From JBDOQU01 sp039839375 (GTDB lineage Bacteria; Pseudomonadota; Alphaproteobacteria; DSM-16000; Inquilinaceae): 64,000 nt of DNA. A program made the position numbers and the translations under genes. Of the stretch, positions 26,212-33,997 are shown in pieces. Location of the stretch: contig NZ_JBDOQU010000016.1 of the NCBI RefSeq assembly GCF_039839375.1, positions 1 to 64,000 on the forward strand. The letters are read 5' to 3'. Under the pieces are notes generated by a model, which was given only the letters and a program-made list of their open reading frames with translations, made no database searches and was not told where the DNA came from. Positions within the stretch are counted from its first letter, which is position 1. Every line of letters begins with the position of its first letter.

Positions 26212-28803
26212 ATGCCTATCGCCGATCTCGTCCTGGTCGTCGCCGCGCTCCTGATCCTGATCGGGGCGTTGCAGCCGGCCAGTCGCGTGACCGGGCTGCC
26301 CTTCACGGTGCTTCTGGCGATCGTCGGGATCGTGATCGGGGCGGGGGCGTCGTGGCTGTTGCGGACGACTCTGACCGACGCGTTCAACGATATCGCGATC
26401 CTGGTCCTGGAACTGCCGATCTCGTCGCAGATCTTCCTCAACGTCTTCCTGCCGATCCTGCTGTTCCAGGGCGCCATCACCATCGATGTCCGCCGCATGG
26501 CGACGGATCTGGCGCCGATCCTGCTGCTGGCGGTGATCGCCGTTGTGGTGGCGACGCTGGTCGCCGGCGCGGCGCTGGCCGTCGCCAGTCCGATGCCGCT
26601 GATCGTCTGCCTCCTGGTCGGCTCCATCATCGCGACTACGGATCCCAGCGCGGTCATCGCCATCTTCCGGGAGCTGGGCGCGCCCGCCCGGCTGACCCGG
26701 CTTGTCGAGGGCGAGAGCCTGCTGAACGACGCCACTGCGATCGCCATCTTCTCGGTGCTGTTCGTCGTCGTCGTGCGCGGCGGCGAGCCGGATTACGCGC
26801 AAGGGATCAGCCGTCTTCTGATCTCGCTCATTGGCGGTGGGGTCGCGGGGGTGGCGGCCGGGCTGGCGCTGGCGGCGGTACTCTCCCGCCTGCGCTTGTT
26901 CCGGTTGGCGCAGGTCACGCTGACCATGGCCACGCCCTATGTAGTCTATGTGCTTGCGGACAGGTACTTCGCCATTTCCGGGGTCGTGGCGGTTGTCGTC
27001 GCCGGGCTGGTCCTGAGCGCGGTCGGCCGGTCCCGGTTCCAGCCGGAGACGTTCCGCTTCCTCGACGGCGTGCTGGAGCAGAGCGCCTTCTGGGCCTCCT
27101 CCCTGGTCTTCGTGCTGGCGGCGATCCTGGTGCCGAGGCTGATGAGCAACATGGGCATCGCCGACATCGCGGCGCTGGTCGCGCTGATCGTGGCGGCGCT
27201 GGGCGCCCGGGCGCTGATCCTGTTCGGCTTCCTGCCCTTCCTCTCGATGACGGGGGTGGCGCAGACGGTCACGACGCCTTTCAAGACGGTCATGTTGTGG
27301 GGCGGCCTCAGGGGCGCGGTCACGCTGGCGCTGGCGCTGGCCGTGACGGAGAACCGCTTCGTCTCCGACGAAATCCAGCGCTTCGTCGCCATCCAGGCGA
27401 CCGGATTCGTGCTGTTCACCCTGCTGGTCCAGGGCACGACGCTGAAGCCGCTGATCCGCGGCCTCCAGCTCGACCGGCTGGGGCCGGTCGACCAGGCGCT
27501 GCGCCATCAGGTGCTGTCGCTGGCGCTGGGAACGGCGCGGGACCGGATCAAGGCGACTGCCGGCCGCTACGATCTGGATGACGACCTGGTCCAGGAGGTG
27601 GTGGCCCCCTACACCCAGCGCATCAAGAGCGTGGCGGACGCCAACCGCTTCGCCGAGGACATCGCCGACCGTGATCGCCTGATCGTAGGGCTGATCGCGC
27701 TGGCCAACCAGGAGCGGGAGCTGGTGATCGACCAGCTCCGCTATGGCGGGCTGGCCAATTCGATCACCGACCGCATCCTGTTCAGCGTGGAGCAGATGCG
27801 CGACGGCGCGCGCACCGAGGGCCGGCTGGGCTATGTCCGCGCCGCCCGGCGGCGGCTGCAATCGACCCCGATCTTCCAGATCGCGAACTGGCTGCACATG
27901 CATCTGGGCATCGAGCGGTTCGTGGCCCGGCGGCTGGGCGAGCGTTTCCAGACGCTGCTGTCGACCCAGATCCTGCTCCAGGAACTGAATCTCTATGTCG
28001 ATTTCCGGCTGCGCAACCTGCTGGGCGACCGGCTGGCGGACCTGCTTCAGGATATCCTCACCCAGCGGACGGAGGAGGTGGAACGGAACCTGGATGCGCT
28101 GCGCCTGCAATACCCGTCCTTCGCGGTGGAGCTGCAGCGCGGCTTCCTGGAGAGGCTGGCCTATCGGGAGGAGCTGGACGAGATCGACGAGCTTCGCGAC
28201 ACCGGCGTCATCGGCGCGGAACTCCATGACGACCTGAGGAGCGAGCTGGAACGGGTCAACAGCCGGATGCGCGCCAAGGCGCGGGTCGATCTCAAGCTGC
28301 CTTCGCCCGACCTGATCCGAAGCTTCCCGCTGTTCGAGGACCTGCCGGATTCAGACATGAAGGCGCTGGTCCGCCGCCTGCGCCCCCGCGTGGTCACCCC
28401 CAACACCCGCATCGTCCGCACCGGCGATCCGCCGGACGGACTCTACCTGATCTCCTCCGGCGCGGTGGAGATCGTTATCGGGGACAAGACCCACCGGCTG
28501 GGCCGGGGCGATTTCTTCGGGGAGATGGCGCTTCTGAACAACCGCCGCCGCGAGGGCGAGGTGAAGGCGATCAGCTACGGCTATCTCTTCTTCCTGTCGC
28601 GGGAGGATTTCGACCGGCTGTCGCAGAACCATCCCGGCTGGCACACCCGCATCGCCGACATCGCGGCGGCGCGGGAGCGGATGAACCGCGGCGAGGAGGA
28701 ATCGGCCTCCGAAGCGTCGGACGGCGACCCGGCCGCCGCGCCGGAGGATGAGGTTGACGATGAGGGCGGCGGTCAGGACACGGAGCGGACCGCCGCGTCC
28801 TGA
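26212..28803 (+). CDS. CPA1-type Na+/H+ antiporter with cyclic-nucleotide-binding tail
   Basis: The 863-residue membrane protein exchanges Na+ (or K+) for H+. Residues 1-410 hold about twelve hydrophobic segments with CPA1/NhaP signatures 'STIIATTDPSAVIAIFRELGAP' (read here as IATTDPSAV plus FRELGAP), 'VEGESLLNDATAIAIF' and 'LWGGLRGAVTLALAL'. A long helical cytoplasmic region (about 430-700) leads to a cNMP-binding domain (about 700-820: 'FPLFEDLPDSD', 'DPPDGLYLISSG', 'RGDFFGEMALLNNRRR'). The tail end is acidic. This layout resembles plant SOS1 and sperm NHE exchangers. ATG at 26212 gives a proper first helix, and GGAAG lies upstream. Confidence 0.9.
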   Translation: MPIADLVLVVAALLILIGALQPASRVTGLPFTVLLAIVGIVIGAGASWLLRTTLTDAFNDIAILVLELPISSQIFLNVFLPILLFQGAITIDVRRMATDLAPILLLAVIAVVVATLVAGAALAVASPMPLIVCLLVGSIIATTDPSAVIAIFRELGAPARLTRLVEGESLLNDATAIAIFSVLFVVVVRGGEPDYAQGISRLLISLIGGGVAGVAAGLALAAVLSRLRLFRLAQVTLTMATPYVVYVLADRYFAISGVVAVVVAGLVLSAVGRSRFQPETFRFLDGVLEQSAFWASSLVFVLAAILVPRLMSNMGIADIAALVALIVAALGARALILFGFLPFLSMTGVAQTVTTPFKTVMLWGGLRGAVTLALALAVTENRFVSDEIQRFVAIQATGFVLFTLLVQGTTLKPLIRGLQLDRLGPVDQALRHQVLSLALGTARDRIKATAGRYDLDDDLVQEVVAPYTQRIKSVADANRFAEDIADRDRLIVGLIALANQERELVIDQLRYGGLANSITDRILFSVEQMRDGARTEGRLGYVRAARRRLQSTPIFQIANWLHMHLGIERFVARRLGERFQTLLSTQILLQELNLYVDFRLRNLLGDRLADLLQDILTQRTEEVERNLDALRLQYPSFAVELQRGFLERLAYREELDEIDELRDTGVIGAELHDDLRSELERVNSRMRAKARVDLKLPSPDLIRSFPLFEDLPDSDMKALVRRLRPRVVTPNTRIVRTGDPPDGLYLISSGAVEIVIGDKTHRLGRGDFFGEMALLNNRRREGEVKAISYGYLFFLSREDFDRLSQNHPGWHTRIADIAAARERMNRGEEESASEASDGDPAAAPEDEVDDEGGGQDTERTAAS

Positions 28804-28833
28804 ACCGTTCTCTCGCCGGCGACCGGCTTTCCG

Positions 28834-29367
28834 TCAGGCTTCCTTGCGGGCGCGCTCCACGCCGCTGAGGATCATCCGACCGGCTTCCTCCGCGTCGCCC
28901 CAGCGCAGGATGCGCGACCATTTGCCCTTCTCCAGATCCTTATAGTGGGTGAAGAAGTGGGCGATCTGCTCCAGCAGGATCTCCGGCAGCTCCTTGTAGG
29001 TCGAGACGTTGGCGTAATAGGGGTGCAGCTTGTCGACCGGTACCGCCAGGATCTTCTCGTCCTCCCCGGCCTCGTCCTCCATCACCAGCACGCCCACCGG
29101 CCGCGACCGCATCACCGCGCCGGGCATCACCGGCACCTGGCCCAGGACCAGCACGTCCACCGGATCGCCGTCGCCCGACAGGGTGTGCGGGATGAAGCCG
29201 TAATTGCCGGGATAATGCATCGCCGTGTGCAGGAACCGGTCGACGAACATCGCGCCGGTTTCCTTGTCCAGCTCGTACTTCACCGGATCGCCGCCGACCG
29301 GATTTTCGATGATGACGTTGATGTCGGCGGGGGGGTTCTTCCCGACCTGGATTTTCTTGAGGTCCAT
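28834..29367 (-). CDS. ppa: Inorganic pyrophosphatase
   Basis: This soluble family I enzyme hydrolyses pyrophosphate to two phosphates and drives biosynthetic reactions. The 177-residue protein has the signature 'GDGDPVDVLVLG' with metal-binding Asp residues, plus 'YPGNYGFIPHTL' and 'VDKLHPYYANVSTYKELP'. A start at 29367 (MDLKKIQVG) matches the family N-terminus; a frame to 29391 adds eight residues without a ribosome site. The gene converges on the antiporter gene with a 30-base gap. Confidence 0.95.
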   Translation of the reverse strand: MDLKKIQVGKNPPADINVIIENPVGGDPVKYELDKETGAMFVDRFLHTAMHYPGNYGFIPHTLSGDGDPVDVLVLGQVPVMPGAVMRSRPVGVLVMEDEAGEDEKILAVPVDKLHPYYANVSTYKELPEILLEQIAHFFTHYKDLEKGKWSRILRWGDAEEAGRMILSGVERARKEA

Positions 29368-29529
29368 GGGGGGCTCGCTCTGGTTCTTCATGCAAAAGGG
29401 AGGCTGCTTTTCGCAGGCGCAAATGACGCCATTTGGGCAGAGCTGTCAAACCGCCTTGCGTTCGCCGCCATGGCGTTGCGAGACTGCCGCTTCTTCCCGG
29501 CCCGCAACCGGAGGCGACCCGTCCGTCCC

Positions 29530-31356
29530 ATGTCCTCGATTTCCCGTTCTTTCCGCCTTTCGGCCGCCGCTCTCGTCATGCTGGCCGCCGCCTTCCTGCC
29601 GGCTGCCAGCCCTCGCGCGCAGGAGCCGGCGCCGATGCACGGCATCGCCATGCATGGCGATCCGGCGATGCCCGCGGACTATACCCACCTGCCCTATGCC
29701 GATCCGGACGCGCCGAAGGGCGGGGAACTGGTCAGGGCGGGGCTGCTGACCTCCTTCGACAGCCTGAATCCCTACGCCATCACGGGGCGCGCGGCCGACG
29801 GCCTCAACGAATATTATTTCCCGCAGATGATGGCGCGAAGCTGGGACGAGCCCTTCTCGCTCTACGGCTATGTCGCCGAAACCGTCATGACGCCTCCCGA
29901 CCGGAGCTGGGTGGAATTCCAGTTGAATCCGGCGGCGGAATGGCATGACGGCACGCCGATCACGGTCGACGACGTGATCTTCTCCATGGAGATCCTGCGC
30001 GACCAGGGGACGCCGGCCAAGCGGCGCGCCTACGGGAAGATCGTGGAGACAGAGCGGATGGGCGAGCGCGGCGTGCGCTTCACCTTCGAGGAGGGCGTGG
30101 ACCGCGAGACGGCGCTGCTGATGGGGCTGATGCCGGTCCTGAAGAAGGAGTGGTGGGAGGGCCGCGACATCACCCAGCCCTTCCTGGAGATGCCGCCCGG
30201 CGGCGGGCCCTACCGCATCGATTCCTTCGAGCCGGGACGCTTCATCCAATATGAACGGGTCGAGGATTGGTGGGGGGCGGAGCTGCCCTATTTCAACGGC
30301 CAGATGAATTTCGGCCGGCTGCGCTACGATTTCTATCGTGACGAATCCGTGGAGTTGGAGGCCTTCAAGGCCGGGGCCTTCAACTACCGGATCGAGTTCA
30401 ATCCTGAACGCTGGATCACCGCCTACGATTTCCCGGCGGCCCATGACGGGCGGGTGACCATGATGCCGGCGCCCCACGGCCGCGCCAACGGCATGCGCGG
30501 CTTCGTCTTCAACACCCGCCGACCGGTCTTCCAGGACCCGGCGGTGCGCGAGGCGCTGACCTACGCCTTCGATTTCGAGGCGGTGAACCGCGCCTATCTG
30601 GCGGGCCAGTATGAGCGCATCGACAGCTTCTTCGACAATTCGGAGCTTGCCGCCACCGGCCTGCCGGAGGGCGCGGAGCTGGCCCTGCTTGAGCCCTATC
30701 GGGACGAGCTGCCGCCGGAGATCTTCACCGAGCCTCCCTCCCTGCCGACGACCGACGGCAGCGGCAACAACCGCCGCAACCTCCGCACGGCGGCGGAGAT
30801 GCTGAACGAAGCCGGCTGGATCGTCCGCGACGGCGTTCGGGTGAACGCCGAGACGGGGGAGCCGCTGGCCTTCGAGATCCTGCTGTCCTCGGCGGCCGAC
30901 GAGCGGGTCGCGCTGGCCTTCGCCCGGAATCTCGACCGGCTGGGCGTCCGGACCAACATCCGCACGGTCGACAGCTCGGAATATGTCGCCCGGCTGGATG
31001 ATTTCAGCTTCGACATGATCATCCACCGCTACGCGGTGTCGCTGTCGCCGGGGACGGAGCAATACACCTATTGGGGCAGCAGGGCGGCGGAGCAGAACGG
31101 CACCCGCAACTATGCCGGCGTCCAGGACCCGGCGGTGGACGCCATGATCGACGAGGTTATCAACGCGGTGACGGCGGAGGAGCTGGAGGCGGCGGTCCAG
31201 GCGCTCGACCGCGTGCTGTTGGCGGGGCACTACGTCGTCCCGCTCTACTTCACCGCGCAGGACTATATCGCCTATTGGGGCGATCTCGGCTTCGTCGACC
31301 ACCAGCCGCTCTACGGGCACATCGCCACGGTCGATTCCTGGTGGCGGAAGGAGTGA
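29530..31356 (+). CDS. YejA-like periplasmic peptide-binding protein
   Basis: This 608-residue extracellular solute-binding protein family 5 member delivers oligopeptides to an ABC importer. The N-terminus is a Sec signal (basic SFRLS, hydrophobic AAALVMLAAAFLPA, cleavage after SPRAQ). Mature sequence 'GDPAMPADYTHLPYADPDAPKGG' (positions about 36-60), 'GLLTSFDSLNPY' and 'WVEFQLNPAAEWHDGTPIT' fit the YejA branch. ATG at 29530 is chosen because it starts the signal peptide. No yejB, yejE or yejF permease genes are adjacent, so the transporter is either elsewhere or the protein is an orphan binder. Confidence 0.88.
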   Translation: MSSISRSFRLSAAALVMLAAAFLPAASPRAQEPAPMHGIAMHGDPAMPADYTHLPYADPDAPKGGELVRAGLLTSFDSLNPYAITGRAADGLNEYYFPQMMARSWDEPFSLYGYVAETVMTPPDRSWVEFQLNPAAEWHDGTPITVDDVIFSMEILRDQGTPAKRRAYGKIVETERMGERGVRFTFEEGVDRETALLMGLMPVLKKEWWEGRDITQPFLEMPPGGGPYRIDSFEPGRFIQYERVEDWWGAELPYFNGQMNFGRLRYDFYRDESVELEAFKAGAFNYRIEFNPERWITAYDFPAAHDGRVTMMPAPHGRANGMRGFVFNTRRPVFQDPAVREALTYAFDFEAVNRAYLAGQYERIDSFFDNSELAATGLPEGAELALLEPYRDELPPEIFTEPPSLPTTDGSGNNRRNLRTAAEMLNEAGWIVRDGVRVNAETGEPLAFEILLSSAADERVALAFARNLDRLGVRTNIRTVDSSEYVARLDDFSFDMIIHRYAVSLSPGTEQYTYWGSRAAEQNGTRNYAGVQDPAVDAMIDEVINAVTAEELEAAVQALDRVLLAGHYVVPLYFTAQDYIAYWGDLGFVDHQPLYGHIATVDSWWRKE

Positions 31357-31393
31357 ACGGGGCGGGGCGGCGGCCGCCTCACATCGCCCAAAC

Positions 31394-31515
31394 CGTCATG
31401 CCGGACTTGATCCGGCATCCATGCGACGTCGATGGGTGGTCGGAACTACGCCCTATTCTTCGCCGACGGCGAAGCGGCGACGGCCTATGGATTCCCGATC
31501 AAGTCGGGAATGACG
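31394..31515. repeat. Composite palindromic intergenic repeat, about 120 bp
   Basis: The left end is CGTCATGCCGGACTTGATC then CGGCATCCATG. The right end is CTATGGATTCCCGATCAAG then TCGGGAATGACGG. It shares its interior (GCGAAGCGGCGACGGCCTATGG) with the 16.9-kb copy. It sits between the solute-binding gene and a GNAT gene and may form a bidirectional hairpin at their 3' ends. Confidence 0.7.
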
Positions 31516-31536
31516 GTAGGGAAGCGCGTCGACGCT

Positions 31537-32031
31537 TCAGCCCAGCTCGCGCTTCATTCCGATATGGGTGGCCGTGAAGCCCAGCCGTTCGTAGAAGCGG
31601 TGGGCGTCGGCGCGGGACTTGTCGGTGGTGAGCTGCAGGGCGCCGGCGCCGAGCCGGCGGGCTTCGGCCTCGGCATGGGCGATCAGCGCCTCGCCGATCT
31701 TCCGGCCGCGCATCTCCCCCGCCACGCGGACGGATTCGATCTGGCCGCGCGTCAGCCCCTTGCGGGATAGGCCGGGGATGATCGTGAGCTGAAGGCAGCC
31801 GACGATCCGGCCGGCGAGGTCGGCCACGATCAGATGGTTGTTGGGGTCGCGGTCCACCGCCTCGAACGCCCGCCAATAGAAATCGGGCAGGGGATCGGTC
31901 GCTTCCTCCCGCCTGACGCCGAGCGGATCGTCGGCGAGCAGGCGGATGATGGCGGGAACGTCGTCGCGGCGGGCGGGGCGGAAGGCGGGTCCGGTGGAGA
32001 GTGGCGCGTCGTCTTTCATAGACGGCACCAT
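31537..32031 (-). CDS. GNAT family N-acetyltransferase
   Basis: The 164-residue protein has an N-terminal 'FRPARRDDVPAIIRLLADD', acetyl-CoA loop 'GRKIGEALIAHAEAEA' and C-terminal 'ADAHRFYERLGF', the full GNAT core. It resembles small soluble acetyltransferases acting on amines or amino acids; the substrate cannot be told. ATG at 32031 is used; another ATG 12 bases inside is equally possible. It ends next to a composite repeat and follows the chemoreceptor gene on the same strand by 28 bases. Confidence 0.85.
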   Translation of the reverse strand: MVPSMKDDAPLSTGPAFRPARRDDVPAIIRLLADDPLGVRREEATDPLPDFYWRAFEAVDRDPNNHLIVADLAGRIVGCLQLTIIPGLSRKGLTRGQIESVRVAGEMRGRKIGEALIAHAEAEARRLGAGALQLTTDKSRADAHRFYERLGFTATHIGMKRELG

Positions 32032-32059
32032 AGCCCGCCTTCCCGCCTGTTCGAAGAGG

Positions 32060-33745
32060 TCAGGCGGCCCTCACGTTCGAAAGGAAGCTCGCCACCTCGC
32101 CCCTGAGCCGCTCCGCCTGGTCGGACAGGGTGCGCGAGGCTGACAGAACCTCGGCGGACGCACCCCCCGTCTCCCGCGCGGCGCGGTCGACGCCGTCGAT
32201 GTTGCTGGAGACCTCCTCCGTGCTGGTGGCCGCCTCCAGGACGTTGCGGCTGATCTCCTGCGTCGCGGCCTGCTGCTCCTCGGCCGCGGCGGCGATGGCG
32301 GCGGAGATCTCGTCGATCCGGGTGATGGTCTCGACAACCCCGCCGATGGCCTTCGCGGTTTCCGTGGTTTCGGCCTGCATGCCCTGGATCTTCGCGGAGA
32401 TCTCCTCGGTCGCCTTGGCGGTCTGGTTGGCCAGGTTCTTCACCTCCGACGCGACGACGGCGAAGCCCTTGCCCATCTCGCCCGCCCGGGCGGCTTCGAT
32501 GGTGGCGTTCAGCGCCAGCAGGTTGGTCTGGCTGGCGATGTCCTGGATCAACTGGACGACGGCGCCGATGCTTTCGGCGGTCGCGGTCAGGCCGATCACC
32601 CGGTCGTTGGTATGGCGGGCGTTTTCAGAGGCTTCCCGCGCCACCGAGGATGCGTCGGTCACCCGGCGCACAATCTCCGCGAAGGAGGCGGTAAGCTCCT
32701 CCGTCGCGGCCGACACGGTCTGCACGTTGCGCGAGGCGTCCTGGCCGGCGCGGGCGACCTGGCCGGCCTGGGCGGTCGTCTGCTCCGCAATCGCCGCCAT
32801 GGATTCGGCGCTGCCGTGAAGCTCCGTCGAGGTCGAGGAGACGCCGTCGACGATGCCGCCGATGCTGGATTCGAAGGAGGAGGCCAGCGCCAGCATCGCG
32901 TCGCGACGCTCCTTCTCCGCCTGCCTCTTCATCGTCTCCTGCTCTTCGGCCATGCGTCGGTTGTCGAGCATGCCGGCGCGGAACACCTCCACCGCGCGGG
33001 CCATCACGCCGACCTCGTCCTCCCGCTTGATGCCGGAGACCGTGACCTTGAGGTCGCCGCCGGCGATGTCCCGCATCTGCGCGTTGAGCGTGCGGAGCGG
33101 TCCCGCGACGTTGCGGCTGATCACCACCGCCGCGCCGCCGACCAGCGCGCCCAGGGCGAGGATCATGATGCCGAGGATGGCGGCCTGCCGCCAGAACGCC
33201 GCCGACACATCGTCGAGATAGATGCCAGTGCCGACATAGATGCCCCAGCCTTCCACGCCCTTGGCATAGGAGATCTTCTCCACCGGCTCTTCCTCGCCGG
33301 CGCGGGGCCACAGATAGGCATGGGAGCCCTCCCCGGATTCCTCGACCACGGCAGTCAGTTCGCGGAACAGGAAGTTCCCTTCGGGATCGGTGAAGTCCCA
33401 GAAATTCTTGCCGATGTTGTCGGGATTGACGTGGGCCACCATGTCGCCGTCGAGCGTGACGGCAAACATGTATTCCCCGTCATCGTAGCGCATGCCGGAG
33501 AAGACCTCGCGCAACCTGGCCGTGGCCTGCTCGCGATCGAGCGTCCCGGCCTCGACCTGCTCCTGCAGGCCTGTGGCGATGCCATGAGCCGTTTCGGTGA
33601 TGGCGCGGACCCGCTCCATCCGGTCATTCATCATCTGGCCGTGCATGAGGAAAAGCGCAGCGCCCGCGGCGGCGGCCATGGCAGCGATCGACAGGCCGAC
33701 CAGCAGCCACAATTTCACGCCGATCTTGAGACGATTGAGGAACAT
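32060..33745 (-). CDS. Methyl-accepting chemotaxis protein with a Cache sensor
   Basis: The 561-residue transmembrane chemoreceptor has a first membrane helix (about 8-35) and a periplasmic single-Cache-like sensor ('MRYDDGEYMFAVTLDGDMVAHV', 'KNFWDFTDPEGNFLF'). The second helix (about 190-215) is followed by HAMP ('AGPLRTLNAQMRDIAGGDLKV') and a cytoplasmic signalling domain with hairpin tip 'IASQTNLLALNATIEAARAGE'. It would control CheA activity; no che genes are nearby. ATG at 33745 has AGGGG upstream and gives a clean N-terminal helix. TTGATT and TATGAG boxes 16 bases apart (33771-33798) are a weak promoter candidate. Confidence 0.92.
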   Translation of the reverse strand: MFLNRLKIGVKLWLLVGLSIAAMAAAAGAALFLMHGQMMNDRMERVRAITETAHGIATGLQEQVEAGTLDREQATARLREVFSGMRYDDGEYMFAVTLDGDMVAHVNPDNIGKNFWDFTDPEGNFLFRELTAVVEESGEGSHAYLWPRAGEEEPVEKISYAKGVEGWGIYVGTGIYLDDVSAAFWRQAAILGIMILALGALVGGAAVVISRNVAGPLRTLNAQMRDIAGGDLKVTVSGIKREDEVGVMARAVEVFRAGMLDNRRMAEEQETMKRQAEKERRDAMLALASSFESSIGGIVDGVSSTSTELHGSAESMAAIAEQTTAQAGQVARAGQDASRNVQTVSAATEELTASFAEIVRRVTDASSVAREASENARHTNDRVIGLTATAESIGAVVQLIQDIASQTNLLALNATIEAARAGEMGKGFAVVASEVKNLANQTAKATEEISAKIQGMQAETTETAKAIGGVVETITRIDEISAAIAAAAEEQQAATQEISRNVLEAATSTEEVSSNIDGVDRAARETGGASAEVLSASRTLSDQAERLRGEVASFLSNVRAA

Positions 33746-33852
33746 TCGGGACCCCTGATATGAAGAGGCCCTCATATAAACGCGAAGCTGTGAATCAATC
33801 GTATATTACGTTTCGATTGCGATCCGGCGACGGGCGTCCCGCGCCCGGACCT

Positions 33853-33985
33853 TACCCCCACCCCGACCCTCCCCCGCAAGCAGGGGAGGGAGTTTTGGGA
33901 ATGCTGCTCTCCCGCTTCGCAGGGGGAGGGAGTCCTTTAGCCCCCTCTCCTGCTTGCGGGAGAGGGGGTCGGGGGTGAGGGTGGT
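33853..33985. repeat. GGGGAGG-type inverted-repeat element
   Basis: CCCTCCCCCGCAAGCAGGGG on the left pairs with CCTGCTTGCGGGAGAGGGG on the right, with a third related block (TCTCCCGCTTCGCAGGGGG) between. The edges ACCCCCACC and GGGGGTGAGGGTGG also mirror. It fills the gap between the start of the chemoreceptor gene and the end of pnp, and belongs with the elements near 25.6, 26.0 and 38.1 kb. Confidence 0.65.
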
Positions 33986-33997
33986 CGGTCGGGAGGA

